Shown: positions 32,728-41,685, counted from the stretch's first letter. The stretch: 64,000 nt of DNA from Nitrosospira sp. Nsp2 (GCF_003050965.1 NZ_QAOU01000006.1:1-64000); one strand, 5' to 3'. The notes: generated from the sequence alone by a model not told the origin. A program made the numbers and translations.

Positions 32728-33378
32728 ATGAAACGGCGGGACAAAAAGCCTGCGTTTAGTGCGTTACCCGGGCCGGCAAGCGGCCCTGCAAAGGGTCCCG
32801 CAGCAACCTTCACGAAGGAGCCGGCCGCCGGGGTGGGTGATAATGCCTCCAACGATGACGGGGCCGCCTTGTTCCGTCAGGCGGTCCAGGGCGTTTCGAG
32901 GCTGGCGGCTTCCGATAAAGCCCCTCTGCCCAGCAAGCATCCCCCGCCCATACCACGTCAAATTCCTGCCCACGAGCAATCCGCAGGCGGTGAAGCGCTA
33001 TCCGATCATATTGCGCTGGAGATCGGCGCGGGCGATGAGTGGGCATTTTTGCGGCCGGGCGTATCGCGCCAGACTTTGCGGCGATTGCGGCGTGGTTACT
33101 GGAAAATCGAGGCACAACTCGATTTGCACGGGTTTACTCGCGAGGAAGCGCGGCAGGAGTTGGCGGTATTTCTGGATGCGAGCAGCAAACGAGGATTTCG
33201 TTGCGTGCGCGTGATACACGGGAAGGGGCTTAGCTCGCCGAACCATGAGCCTGTGCTCAAAACCCGGGTGGGGAATTGGCTGGCGCAACGAGCGGATGTG
33301 CTGGCCTTCTGCCAGGCCAGACCGGAGGAGGGCGGCAGCGGCGCCGTGCTGGTGCTTTTGGCCGCAACGGGAAAGTAG
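32728..33378 (+). CDS. Smr-domain (MutS2 C-terminal-like) protein
   Basis: 216 residues. The N-terminal half is proline- and lysine-rich and looks disordered. The C-terminal Smr domain (about 125-212) carries LDLHGFTREEARQEL, with the conserved D-x-H, and VRVIHGKGLSSPNHEPVLK, with the HGKG motif. Smr domains are nicking or RNA-cleaving modules. This matches the YdaL/SmrA type seen in proteobacteria, for which a role in ribosome rescue or RNA cleavage has been proposed in relatives. The role here is unproven. Confidence 0.88.
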   Translation: MKRRDKKPAFSALPGPASGPAKGPAATFTKEPAAGVGDNASNDDGAALFRQAVQGVSRLAASDKAPLPSKHPPPIPRQIPAHEQSAGGEALSDHIALEIGAGDEWAFLRPGVSRQTLRRLRRGYWKIEAQLDLHGFTREEARQELAVFLDASSKRGFRCVRVIHGKGLSSPNHEPVLKTRVGNWLAQRADVLAFCQARPEEGGSGAVLVLLAATGK

Positions 33379-33442
33379 CTGCATTGTTACGAGCTCGCGC
33401 GGTCGGAATCGGTCAGGATTGGGCAGCCACCACCTCAGAGGA

Positions 33443-33838
33443 TCAGAGCGTAGGATTCGGCTCGTGAGAATAAGTCTTTTCATGCAGGCTCTGGCAACGC
33501 ACGCAGCGCCGGGCAGTGGGGTACGCCAATAGTCTCTCAAAGCCGATTTCTCCTCCGCAATCGATACAGTCGCCGAAACCCGGTTCCGCCAAACGTTTCA
33601 AGGTTTCCTCTACTTCGCGTATCTCGCGCACCTGGCGATCCACGAGCGCCGCATCGACATCCACCAGCATGTCGGCAACCGACTCATCGCCGGGATCAGC
33701 AACGCTGCCGGCCAGGTCGGCATAATGCTCGTTGCCCGAGCGCTCCAGTTCGCTTCGAATTTCCTCCCTCAGTTCCAGATAGCGCCGTTGCAGAACCGCT
33801 TTAATTTGCGCCAGTTGATCGTCCGTAAGGTCTGCCAT
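33443..33838 (-). CDS. DksA/TraR-family C4 zinc-finger protein
   Basis: 131 residues from ATG 33838; an upstream TTG is less likely. The N-terminal two-thirds is a charged helical hairpin (ELREEIRSELERSG...ADMLVDVDAALVDRQVREIREVEETL). The C-terminal zinc finger uses Cys91, Cys94, Cys112 and Cys115 (CIDCGGEIG, RCVRCQ). It resembles DksA and its short paralogues (YbiI, TraR), which bind RNA polymerase through the secondary channel. The acidic tip of true DksA (DxxDxA) is not clearly present: the nearest is ADPGDESVAD, so its effect may differ. Confidence 0.85.
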   Translation of the reverse strand: MADLTDDQLAQIKAVLQRRYLELREEIRSELERSGNEHYADLAGSVADPGDESVADMLVDVDAALVDRQVREIREVEETLKRLAEPGFGDCIDCGGEIGFERLLAYPTARRCVRCQSLHEKTYSHEPNPTL

Positions 33839-33886
33839 GGTAGGTTTTCCCGTTAGTGATATCAATGTCCGCTTTCATAACATAGC

Positions 33887-34429
33887 TCACGAATTCGGTC
33901 TCTGCCCACTCTTCAGCTTCTTTAGGTCCTCGATCACCTCAGCGGAATTGCGAGAAGTGCTCGCCGATAGGTAAATTTTAGCAATCCTGCCTTGCGGATC
34001 GATCATGAACGTATTCCGCTTAGCCATGCTGCCATCGCCGCGAAGCGAGTCATAACGCGCGGCCGTCTCGCCCTTGCTATCCGCCAGAAGCGGGAACGGA
34101 AGGCTGTATTTTTTGGCAAAGTCCGCGTGGCTGGCGGTGTTGTCCACGCTTACGCCAACGACCTGCGCGCCCAGTTCTCCAAGCTGATGGATATCGTCGC
34201 GAAATTTGCAAGCCTGCTCGGTGCAGCCCGGCGTATCGTCCTTGACGTAGAAGTACAGCACCAGCCACTTGCCGCGAAACTCCGACAGCTTATGCATCTG
34301 GCCATTCTGATCGGGCAGGCTGAAGTCCGGCGCGGCCCCCCCAACCTGGGGTCCTGCTGCATGTGCGGCATGATTCGCGAAGAACAGCGTCGCTGCCATT
34401 AGCAGCGTAAACATCGTCCGTGATTTCAT
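33887..34429 (-). CDS. Exported peroxiredoxin, BCP/PrxQ type
   Basis: 180 residues. A signal peptide (MKSRTMFTLLMAATLFFANHA, cleaved near AHA-A) is followed by an AhpC/TSA domain. The peroxidatic Cys69 lies in DDTPGCTEQAC, and Cys74 is in the PrxQ resolving position. It reduces peroxides, probably in the periplasm, using a thiol partner. It lies 48 bases upstream of the DksA-like gene on the same strand and may share its transcript. Confidence 0.9.
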   Translation of the reverse strand: MKSRTMFTLLMAATLFFANHAAHAAGPQVGGAAPDFSLPDQNGQMHKLSEFRGKWLVLYFYVKDDTPGCTEQACKFRDDIHQLGELGAQVVGVSVDNTASHADFAKKYSLPFPLLADSKGETAARYDSLRGDGSMAKRNTFMIDPQGRIAKIYLSASTSRNSAEVIEDLKKLKSGQRPNS

Positions 34430-34596
34430 AATATGTCCCTAAAAAGTATCAAATGAGGTGTGAGGTTTGAGCGGGAGCGGGTTGAGTGTTTAGCAGAGCG
34501 TAACCCATCATCCAGTCCCGCGGCATTTTCGGTGCTCCATTATCCCAGGCTCAATCACTGGGCCTGCCGTCGCGACAAACCACCAACATATCTGCC

Positions 34597-35859
34597 TCAT
34601 CTGATCGGCTGCGGTTTGCGAACGGGCCAGGCCCACATCCGCAACAACAGCGCGGATAGCGCCGCGAGACTTCCAGCAAAGAAGAACGCCATAGCGGCAC
34701 TCTGGAACTGCCAGATCGACCCGAACAGCAGCCCGGCCGGAATTGCCGCGATGCCCACCATCAGATGATACCAGCCGAAGGCGGTTCCGCGATCGCGGGG
34801 GCCAGCATAGTCACTGATGATCGCGCGCTCCGCACCCTCGCTCATGCCTGCGCAAAGGCCGTAGAAGATGCTTACGGACCACAGCCCCACACTGTGCTCT
34901 ACCGTGCCAAGCATCAGGAACGAAACCGCAAAGGTTGTCCAGCCGAGCAGCATCAGCGCCCCACGCCCCAGGCTATCGGCCAGACGTCCTCCCCAAGTGG
35001 AGGTGGCGGCCTTGCACAGATTCAATGCGGCCCAAAGCAACAATAATTCGACCGTGCCGACGCCCAATTGGTGCCCCAGTAGCAGGATGAAGGTTTCCGA
35101 GGCGCGCGCGAAGGTGAACAGCATCAGCACCAGCAGATAGCGCCGCATGGGCAACGATAAGACCGACCAGCGCAACGGCGGCGGCGTAATAAGAGTAGGG
35201 GCAGGAGCAGGGCCTGGAGCTGCGGCATGGTCAGGGGCGGGTTTCCCCTTGTTTTCTTCCTCCACCCCCACCCCTAGCAGAAGCACCGAAACAAAGCCCG
35301 GCACCGCCGACCATAGGATGACGTCCGTGAGGCTCAAGCCCGACCATGTCAGCACCGCAGCGGCGGCAAGACTCCCTGCCACGGCGCCGCCATTATCCAT
35401 AGCCCGATGATAGCCGAAGGCGTAGCCGTGCATCCCGGGCGGAGTCGCGTCTGCCACCAGTGCATCCCGCGGTGCGCTGCGCAAGCCCTTGCCCACCCGG
35501 TCGATACTACGCAGCACCAGAATCACCGGCCAGGAACCGGCCAGCCCCAGCAACGGCCGCGCAATATTTGAAAGGGTATAGCCAGCGACGGCCAGTCCCT
35601 TGCGCCGGCCGCTCATGAGGTCGGAGTGGCGTCCCGACCATAGCTTGATCAGACTTGCTACCGCGTCGGCCACGCCCTCGATCAAGCCCAGGGCGACCGG
35701 TCCGGCGGCCAGCACCGTCGCGAGCAATATCGGGATGAGTGGTATCACGATGTCCGAAGCAAAGTCATTGAAAAAACTGACAAGACCAAGAACGATGACG
35801 GTGCGCGGCAGATTTTTGGGAGGGGGATTTTCTTGAGGTTCTTCAGCCGGTTTATTCAT
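34597..35859 (-). CDS. MFS transporter
   Basis: 420 residues with about 11-12 hydrophobic helices. The first pair carries SFFNDFASDIVIPLIPILL and LIKLWSGRHSDLMSGRRKG, the MFS loop 2-3 motif. A proline-rich cytoplasmic loop (about 205-230) separates the two halves. RSIDRVGKGLRSAPRDALVADATP matches a group of predicted MFS exporters. The substrate cannot be read from the sequence. The gene ends the conserved chromosome segment just before tRNA-Arg. Confidence 0.88.
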   Translation of the reverse strand: MNKPAEEPQENPPPKNLPRTVIVLGLVSFFNDFASDIVIPLIPILLATVLAAGPVALGLIEGVADAVASLIKLWSGRHSDLMSGRRKGLAVAGYTLSNIARPLLGLAGSWPVILVLRSIDRVGKGLRSAPRDALVADATPPGMHGYAFGYHRAMDNGGAVAGSLAAAAVLTWSGLSLTDVILWSAVPGFVSVLLLGVGVEEENKGKPAPDHAAAPGPAPAPTLITPPPLRWSVLSLPMRRYLLVLMLFTFARASETFILLLGHQLGVGTVELLLLWAALNLCKAATSTWGGRLADSLGRGALMLLGWTTFAVSFLMLGTVEHSVGLWSVSIFYGLCAGMSEGAERAIISDYAGPRDRGTAFGWYHLMVGIAAIPAGLLFGSIWQFQSAAMAFFFAGSLAALSALLLRMWAWPVRKPQPIR

Positions 35860-35889
35860 CCCGGCATATTAGCGTAAAATGCTGTCACG

Positions 35890-35965
35890 GCCCTGGTAGC
35901 TCAGTGGATAGAGCGACCCCCTCCTAAGGGGTAGGTCACACGTTCGATTCGTGTTCAGGGCGCCA
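35890..35965 (+). tRNA. tRNA-Arg (anticodon CCT)
   Basis: A 76-base cloverleaf with encoded CCA. The acceptor stem is GCCCTGG/TCAGGGC (one G-T pair). The D arm is GCTC/GAGC, and the anticodon stem ACCCC/GGGGT encloses the loop CTCCTAA with CCT at 34-36. The T arm is ACACG/CGTGT around TTCGATT. It reads AGG codons. tRNA-Arg genes are frequent integration sites, and an accessory region starts right after it. Confidence 0.96.
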
Positions 35966-36325
35966 TAAATTCAGCGAGTTACGTTCATATTCGTAAATCA
36001 ACATCCCATCGGGGTTACACCGGGGTTACGTCACAGGTTAGTAGACCCTAAATCTCCCGTTTCCAATAGCTCGTCGCCACGCTTTCTGGCAGGCCAAGCA
36101 GGGGTGCAAGTTTAGCCATTATCGGCAAAAGCCTTAACCATAAAAACTTAAACATGACGGCAGTTTACACGCGGCTCAATCTGGATTCTGTACGAGTAGT
36201 GTCAACGCCCCGACAAGCGCGATGCTAGTGGCCGGGAGATTAAAGCGCACTAATATTTCGAGTACAACGGGAAAAGTGATTAACCAGTTTAGACAAACCT
36301 AGACGTGCAGCGAGGGAGGGATGCT
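35966..36325. other. 360-base spacer after tRNA-Arg, left edge of the accessory region
   Basis: No credible full-length gene lies here. A tandem GGGGTTAC motif is present near 36010-36029 (CGGGGTTACACCGGGGTTAC). A 35-codon minus-strand frame (36048-36155, starting MFKFLWLRLLPIMAKL) has no ribosome-binding site and may be chance. An integrase would be expected next to the tRNA if this were an intact tRNA-targeted island, but none is present. GAGGGAGGG at the right end is the ribosome-binding site of the next gene. Confidence 0.5.
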
Positions 36326-37096
36326 ATGAAATACGCCGAATGGGCACCGCGCATACTTGTAGAAGGCCATAAGGCTCAGATCAATGACCTTCGGCGCCCG
36401 CCACACACAATTTTAGGTGACGACCCAGTAGAGTATGTACTGTCGCAGGGTGAATTGAAGCCGGCATTCTACCTCTGGTCGATTCTGCCTGGTGGAGAAA
36501 GTACGGCATTGCTTGGACGGTTAACAACAGACCTGAGAATGAAAGATGCGTGGAACCCTCTCGCGAGCCGAGTTAAAGGCGAAGCGGAGTATGTTCAGTT
36601 CTTTCGGACGTGCGAGAGGGGCATCAGCGGCTGGCGGAATAATCCAAAACAAAGACCCGCAGAACAAAAAGCCGATTTACAGAAAATAGCCGATGGAGCT
36701 GTAGAACTTCGCGATCGATTGGAGGTATCACCTCAGTTTTCTCAGTATGCAATGCATGAACTTATTGAGGATCGGGAAATTACGCATTCGCAGGAATTTT
36801 CGGATGGAACCAGTAATGTTTTAAATGGGCGCTTAGCTATTAGTTCAGTTTTGCCGAGCATTTCTGGCATTTTGACTGATGTATCGCGAAGGGCAGCGGA
36901 ATATGCCGGGGAAGAACCGATAGTTAACAAGCCGCACTCCGCAAATGCCGACCTTCACTACTTTATTCGTGTCCTTTCCAATTATCTCAACCAAAAATAT
37001 GGACAGCCTCTGCATGAGGTTGTGGCGGTGACAGCAGACGTTGTGTTTGACCGCAAGGAGATCGATTCTGACTACGTACGTATGCTTGTTTCCTAA
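36326..37096 (+). CDS. Hypothetical protein of the accessory region
   Basis: 256 residues from ATG 36326, chosen because GGGAGG lies 6 bases before it. It is mostly helical and soluble, with no signal peptide or membrane segment. Readable stretches include EYVQFFRTCERGISGWRNN and the C-terminal LHYFIRVLSNYLNQKYGQPLHEVVAVTADVVFDRKEID. I do not recognise a family. Codon use is less GC-rich than in the core genes to the left, consistent with acquired DNA. A 150-base gap separates it from the HTH gene. Confidence 0.65.
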   Translation: MKYAEWAPRILVEGHKAQINDLRRPPHTILGDDPVEYVLSQGELKPAFYLWSILPGGESTALLGRLTTDLRMKDAWNPLASRVKGEAEYVQFFRTCERGISGWRNNPKQRPAEQKADLQKIADGAVELRDRLEVSPQFSQYAMHELIEDREITHSQEFSDGTSNVLNGRLAISSVLPSISGILTDVSRRAAEYAGEEPIVNKPHSANADLHYFIRVLSNYLNQKYGQPLHEVVAVTADVVFDRKEIDSDYVRMLVS

Positions 37097-37247
37097 TACC
37101 CGGAGGTTGTTATACGTTTTTAGCTATTAACCTTCGGGGAGGATAATCCAAATAATTCGGTAGGATCCTGCTGGTGGTTCAAGCTTAACTTCCCCTAATA
37201 TCCCCTCGATAGCTGGGACGTTTCCAGCGTAATACGAGGGAATATCA

Positions 37248-37718
37248 TTGACTGCTCAAGTAATATTCGCATCACGCCTCACGGATTCGTCCGAAGATCC
37301 CCTGTTTTCTAATTCGCAAGCTGCAGACTATCTCGGGCTAGCCGACAACACACTTTCTGTCTGGCGCTGCACGGGGCGCTACAACATTCCCTATATAAAA
37401 GTCGGCCGGCTTGTGAGGTATCGCAAATCCGACCTTGATGCGTTTCTCCAGCGCAGGACCCAAGGCCGCATTGAGACCCAAGTTACCACTATCGCATTAC
37501 ATTCCTCGGACGAGATCGATCAAAGTCCGAAATCCCGGACAAACCCGCGAGGGTCATTATCAGAACAGCGTCAAGCTTCCGCCCCCACGCGCTATCGCAG
37601 GTCGAAGGGTCACGCCGCTGATCCACCGGATTTCTCGTCTGGACCTCCGGGGGACGAACCACAAAACGACGATGAGCATCAGCGAACGGAAGACAAGCAT
37701 TACAGGAGGCGGAAATGA
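37248..37718 (+). CDS. Excisionase/AlpA-type helix-turn-helix protein
   Basis: 156 residues starting at TTG 37248 with GAGGG 7 bases upstream. The DNA-binding segment (about 21-68) reads FSNSQAADYLGLADNTLSVWRC and YIKVGRLVRYRKSDLDAFLQRR, the MerR-like HTH_17 fold of excisionases and AlpA regulators. The second half is polar and low-complexity. Proteins of this type regulate excision or replication in integrated elements. It overlaps the following primase fragment by four bases, implying one operon. Confidence 0.82.
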   Translation: MTAQVIFASRLTDSSEDPLFSNSQAADYLGLADNTLSVWRCTGRYNIPYIKVGRLVRYRKSDLDAFLQRRTQGRIETQVTTIALHSSDEIDQSPKSRTNPRGSLSEQRQASAPTRYRRSKGHAADPPDFSSGPPGDEPQNDDEHQRTEDKHYRRRK

Positions 37719-38029
37719 AACTGACGAGTCGCGCTGGGGGTGGAAACTGGCCCCCCTCCTCTTTTAGACGAGACCTGCTCCCCATACCCTCCAAATATTA
37801 TAAGGGTCAGGGGCTAAAATTATCCGGCGGAGGCGAATGGAAGAACGCGCTTTGTCCATTACACCACGATACCCGGCCCAGCCTCCTGGTACACCTTGTT
37901 TCTGGTGCCTTCCGTTGCATGGCGTGCCAAAAACACGGCGGCGATGTTCTTTCCTTTCACATGCAACGATATGGGTTGAAATTCCGCGAGGCGGCAAAGC
38001 AACTGGGAGCATGGGGGACGCGGACATGA
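37715..38029 (+). CDS. CHC2 zinc-finger primase-type protein
   Basis: 104 residues that correspond to the CHC2 zinc-binding domain of DnaG-like primases. Cys47, His50, Cys68 and Cys71 are the metal ligands (CPLHHD...FRCMACQKHGGDVL). In ordinary primases this domain is joined to the TOPRIM core; here the TOPRIM-like part is the start of the next gene, overlapping by ATGA. The pair therefore looks like a split primase-helicase replication module typical of phage satellites and integrated plasmids. Confidence 0.88.
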   Translation: MKLTSRAGGGNWPPSSFRRDLLPIPSKYYKGQGLKLSGGGEWKNALCPLHHDTRPSLLVHLVSGAFRCMACQKHGGDVLSFHMQRYGLKFREAAKQLGAWGTRT

Positions 38030-40518
38030 GCGAAACCGCGAAAAATGCGGCAGGGCGTCTAGCAAAACATATGCTGGCAAAAGGCTATCTGCCGCAAGCC
38101 CTGCACATTTACACGGACCAAGATGGCAACCTCCTCCACTGTGTGATCCGCCTCAAGCATCCAAACGGGGACAAATGGATCCGGCCAATGAAGCTCGATG
38201 GCGAAGAATACATATTGGGCGAACCAGATTACCCGCGCGGGAAACCGCTTTATAACCTTCGAGAGCTAGCAAAACGTCCTCTTGATCCGGTTATCGTTGC
38301 CGAAGGCGAATGGTGCGTCGACGCTCTTTCAAAACGCGGTGTGTTAGCCACTACCACGGGGTCTGCAGATTCTGTGGGAAAAGCCGAGCTGAGGCCTCTA
38401 GCTGGTCGACCGGTCAAACTTTGGGCTGATAACGACGAAGCGGGCCAGCGGTATGGTATTGCAATGGCGGACGCATTGAGACAGTTAGATTGCATTGTTC
38501 AGCTAGTGGACGTTTCTTTACTGGGGTTGCCTGTTAAAGGAGATGCAGTGGACTGGTTGGCTGCTCATCCAATGGCAACCGCAGCGGATATTCATCAGTT
38601 ACCTACTGTAGAGCAACATCCAGCGTCAGGTTCGACATCGGAAACTGCGGAGAAACAGACCACGTGGACCTCAGACGGCAGCTCGTTGAATCGCGCGAAG
38701 TGCTGCAAATGGGATGATCCAAAACCGATCCAGGCGCCGTTACCGCCCGTTCCCCCATTCGATGCGCAGGCACTTCTGCCGGGTCCTTTGGACAGCTGGG
38801 TTCAAGATGAAGCTGCGCGCATGCCCTCCTGTCCTGCGGACTTCATAGCGGGGGCAGTGATGGTATCTCTGGGTAGTCTCATTGGAGCGCGCTGCGCGAT
38901 CAAACCGAAGACAAAGGATTCCTGGTGCATTGTTCCAAACGTTTGGGGTGGTTGCGTCGGTTTACCGTCGGCCAAAAAAACTCCAGCTTTGAACGCGGCC
39001 CTAAAACCGCTCGACCTGCTGATCGCAAATGCCGTGCAGGCACATCAAGCAAGAATGGATGAGTTCGAGACGGATAAGGCTGTATTCGAAGCTGAAGGCG
39101 AAGTTCTCCAGGAATCTTTGAAGAGCGCAGCAAAAGAAGCCATAAGGTCGAGCCTGGCAGGTGACAAAAATGCGGAGCCTAACGATACGGCTGCCGGCCA
39201 GACGCAAGATTCCGGAAAGAAGAAGCTCGATGACGTCGCCGAGAAACTAAAAGATCACCGGAAAAAGATTAAAACACAAGCACCTGTGTTGCGGCGGTAT
39301 AAGACTAACGACACCACGATCGAGAAATTAGGTGAGATGTTGCGGGAGAACCCGGCGGGGTTGCTGGTCGTACGGGATGAGCTGGTGGGGTTGCTGGCAT
39401 CGTGGGATCGGAGCGGGCACGAGGGTGACCGGGCTTTCTACCTGGAGGCATGGAACGGCGATAGCAGCTTTGACACAGACCGAATCGGACGTGGCTCCAT
39501 TCATATTCCTAATTTATGCGTATCCATCCTCGGGGGCATACAACCAGACAAGCTGACACGTTACCTTGAGCAAGCGGTAGATTCACTGGCGAACGATGGC
39601 ATGCTGCAACGGTTTCAGATCCTGGTATATCCAGATCCTCAGATTTGGGAGTGGCGCGACCGCATCCCGAATAAGGATGCTCGCGACTCTGTTCTCGCCA
39701 TATTTGAAGCCCTGGTGGACTTCGATCCGCTTGCCTTCGGGGCAGAGCCTGCCGACTACTTTGTAAACTTCCCGCATTTCTGTTTCGACACAGAAGCCCA
39801 GCAGATCTTCATCGAGTTCTCCAATGATCTGCACCGGGTAAAGCTTCCCAATGAAGACCAGCCCATCATCGCCCAGCATTTGGCCAAGTTTGACAAACTC
39901 TTTCCGGCGATCGCCCTGATCCTGCATCTCGTCGACTGCGCGGCTAAAGGAAACTGCGGGCCGGTAACCGGCGAAGCCGCAGGGCGTGCAGAGGCATGGT
40001 GCAAATATCTGGAAGCCCACGCGAGACGGTGCTACGGGCTTCTCATTGATAATGGGTTGCGATCAGCTCAGGCATTGGCGGAAAAGGTGCGAGCTGGCAA
40101 GTTGGCCAATGGATTTACGGCGCGGGACGTTCGGCGTAATCAGTGGCGCTATCTTACCAGCGAGGAGACAGTTCGGGCCGCGCTGGAATGGCTTGAAGAT
40201 GAATGCTGGTTACAATCACAAGAAATAGGAGGAATGGGACCCGGTACTGGGCGACGTTCGTGGCGTTACTATATCAATCCAAAGATCGGTGACTTTAAAA
40301 ATACTGGCAGCGTAGTACAGATAGATAGTCCCGAACGTGACAACCGTAAAAGTTTGAAAACGGGAAATCAGGATACTGCCAATACCGACAATAGAAGTCT
40401 AACGGCAGTAATGGCAGTACCCAAACCGGGCAAATCTGGAGATTCGCAAGCCTCTAACGGCAGTAATGGCAGTACCCGATCAGGGAACTTGGGGAAAATG
40501 GGACCGAAACCGATGTGA
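38026..40518 (+). CDS. TOPRIM-like plus DUF3987 replication protein
   Basis: 830 residues from ATG 38026, overlapping the CHC2 gene by four bases. The N-terminal region (about 20-165) has TOPRIM-type acidic residues: Glu93 in VIVAEGEWC and Asp135/Asp137 in LWADNDEAG. The middle holds a DUF3987 ATPase-like domain with GLPSAKKTPAL (about 311-321) in the P-loop position and LLVVRDELVGLLASWDR, a Walker B-like segment. Charged helices at about 345-430 form a likely coiled coil. The C-terminal tail is serine/asparagine-rich. Such proteins act as replicative primase-helicases of mobile elements. Confidence 0.82.
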   Translation: MSETAKNAAGRLAKHMLAKGYLPQALHIYTDQDGNLLHCVIRLKHPNGDKWIRPMKLDGEEYILGEPDYPRGKPLYNLRELAKRPLDPVIVAEGEWCVDALSKRGVLATTTGSADSVGKAELRPLAGRPVKLWADNDEAGQRYGIAMADALRQLDCIVQLVDVSLLGLPVKGDAVDWLAAHPMATAADIHQLPTVEQHPASGSTSETAEKQTTWTSDGSSLNRAKCCKWDDPKPIQAPLPPVPPFDAQALLPGPLDSWVQDEAARMPSCPADFIAGAVMVSLGSLIGARCAIKPKTKDSWCIVPNVWGGCVGLPSAKKTPALNAALKPLDLLIANAVQAHQARMDEFETDKAVFEAEGEVLQESLKSAAKEAIRSSLAGDKNAEPNDTAAGQTQDSGKKKLDDVAEKLKDHRKKIKTQAPVLRRYKTNDTTIEKLGEMLRENPAGLLVVRDELVGLLASWDRSGHEGDRAFYLEAWNGDSSFDTDRIGRGSIHIPNLCVSILGGIQPDKLTRYLEQAVDSLANDGMLQRFQILVYPDPQIWEWRDRIPNKDARDSVLAIFEALVDFDPLAFGAEPADYFVNFPHFCFDTEAQQIFIEFSNDLHRVKLPNEDQPIIAQHLAKFDKLFPAIALILHLVDCAAKGNCGPVTGEAAGRAEAWCKYLEAHARRCYGLLIDNGLRSAQALAEKVRAGKLANGFTARDVRRNQWRYLTSEETVRAALEWLEDECWLQSQEIGGMGPGTGRRSWRYYINPKIGDFKNTGSVVQIDSPERDNRKSLKTGNQDTANTDNRSLTAVMAVPKPGKSGDSQASNGSNGSTRSGNLGKMGPKPM

Positions 40519-40697
40519 TGGTTCCCTTGACGCTCTTCGAAGAGGCCCAGATCCTCAGCTTTCTGGATTGTATCCATGAGACCGATAACGCAAGTGTCGC
40601 TGACGTGTTACAACAGTGCAGAACCAATGAAGAGAAACGGCAATACTACTTGGCGCAAGCCGCAAAGGCATTAGATGGCAAAGCTTCTATTAAATGA
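40518..40697 (+). CDS. Small hypothetical protein between the DUF3987 gene and the terminase gene
   Basis: 59 residues (MVPLTLFEEAQILSFLDCIH...), starting at the ATG that shares its first base with the end of the DUF3987 stop region. It is acidic and helical, with no recognised domain. The tight packing (overlap upstream, 13 bases to the next gene) is the main support; no clear ribosome-binding site is seen. It could be a small phage-type regulator or chance. Confidence 0.45.
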   Translation: MVPLTLFEEAQILSFLDCIHETDNASVADVLQQCRTNEEKRQYYLAQAAKALDGKASIK

Positions 40698-40710
40698 CAA
40701 GAGGAGCGAA

Positions 40711-41241
40711 ATGCGCAGTGTAAAGCAAGCTCAGTTAACGTTAAAACAGCAAAGGTTCGCCAATGAGTACTGCATTGACCTCAACGCTACTGCGGCTTAT
40801 GTCCGTGCGGGCTACAACGCCAGGGGTAACGCGGCTGAGGCCTGTGCATCCCGACTGCTAAGCAATGCTAAGGTGCAGCAGGCTATCCAGGAAAAAGAAA
40901 AGATAGCCGTCAGCTGGTTGGAAGCGAATACAGAAAATGTGCTACGTGCAACCTCGGCGCTCGCCTTCTCCGACATACGCAAGCTTTTCAATTCAGATGG
41001 ATCGCCAAAATCTATCCATGAACTCGATCACGCAACAGCTGCTGCTATCTCATCGATTGAGATCGGCCAGATGATGTCCGAGGGTAAGGTGATAGGGCGC
41101 GTTTGCAAGATCAAGTTGTGGGACAAGAACAGCGCTCAGGACCGGCTGTTCAAGCACCTCGGCCTGTTCCGGAAGGAAAACAGCCCTCAGTCCTCGGTCA
41201 GCAATATCGAAATATCGTTTGTGTCGGCGGATGGAAAGTGA
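40711..41241 (+). CDS. Phage terminase small subunit
   Basis: 176 residues from ATG 40711, which has a strong GAGGAG ribosome-binding site; an in-frame ATG 12 codons earlier is weaker. The N-terminal part LTLKQQRFANEYCIDLNATAAYVRAGY and ASRLLSNAKVQQAI is the Terminase_2 (Xtm-like) DNA-binding domain. It recognises the packaging start site and hands DNA to the large ATPase subunit. No large subunit or other packaging gene follows, which is unusual and suggests a satellite element or a decayed prophage. Confidence 0.87.
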   Translation: MRSVKQAQLTLKQQRFANEYCIDLNATAAYVRAGYNARGNAAEACASRLLSNAKVQQAIQEKEKIAVSWLEANTENVLRATSALAFSDIRKLFNSDGSPKSIHELDHATAAAISSIEIGQMMSEGKVIGRVCKIKLWDKNSAQDRLFKHLGLFRKENSPQSSVSNIEISFVSADGK

Positions 41242-41304
41242 ACCGGGCAACTGGAGCCCGGAAAACTTGATGAAGGTCAGCCCGTCCACTCTCCGTGTAG
41301 CCAA

Positions 41305-41685
41305 TCAGAAGCCTGGTAAGGGCTGTATGCCCAATCCTGGAGCCGCGGGCGCGACAATTGCAGGCGCGTTAGTCGCGTAGGGATTGTTCGGCGAGTCGTT
41401 GGAATAGCGCGAACCGTATTGACCGTACGGATTGTTGACGGAGTGGGCTGAATACTCGCTGCCGTAACGTCCGTAGGGATTGCTCGTGCTGTTCGCGTCG
41501 TACTGGTTGCCGCTCAGATTGCCGAGATACTTGCCCGTCTGACGATCGACGAGAATCGGTGGGCCGGCTAAAGACAATTCGAATGCGAGGGCAAGAAGTA
41601 ATCCGACCAGAAACGATGTGCCTTGTTCATCGTGCTTCTCCCATTGATTGTCCTTCAATTGCTCGCCCGACCACGCCGGCTTCAT
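41305..41685 (-). CDS. Exported protein with NPYG/YGS repeats
   Basis: 126 residues from ATG 41685; the true start may be further in, directly before the hydrophobic segment. A signal-like stretch SFLVGLLLALAFELSLAG is followed by GPPILVDRQTGKYLGNLSGNQYDANS. Three imperfect repeats then follow: NPYGRYGSEYSAHSVN, NPYGQYGSRYSNDSPN and NPYATN. Short exported proteins with this pattern are common in proteobacterial genomes and have no assigned role. It runs against the terminase gene and does not look like part of the phage module. Confidence 0.7.
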   Translation of the reverse strand: MKPAWSGEQLKDNQWEKHDEQGTSFLVGLLLALAFELSLAGPPILVDRQTGKYLGNLSGNQYDANSTSNPYGRYGSEYSAHSVNNPYGQYGSRYSNDSPNNPYATNAPAIVAPAAPGLGIQPLPGF

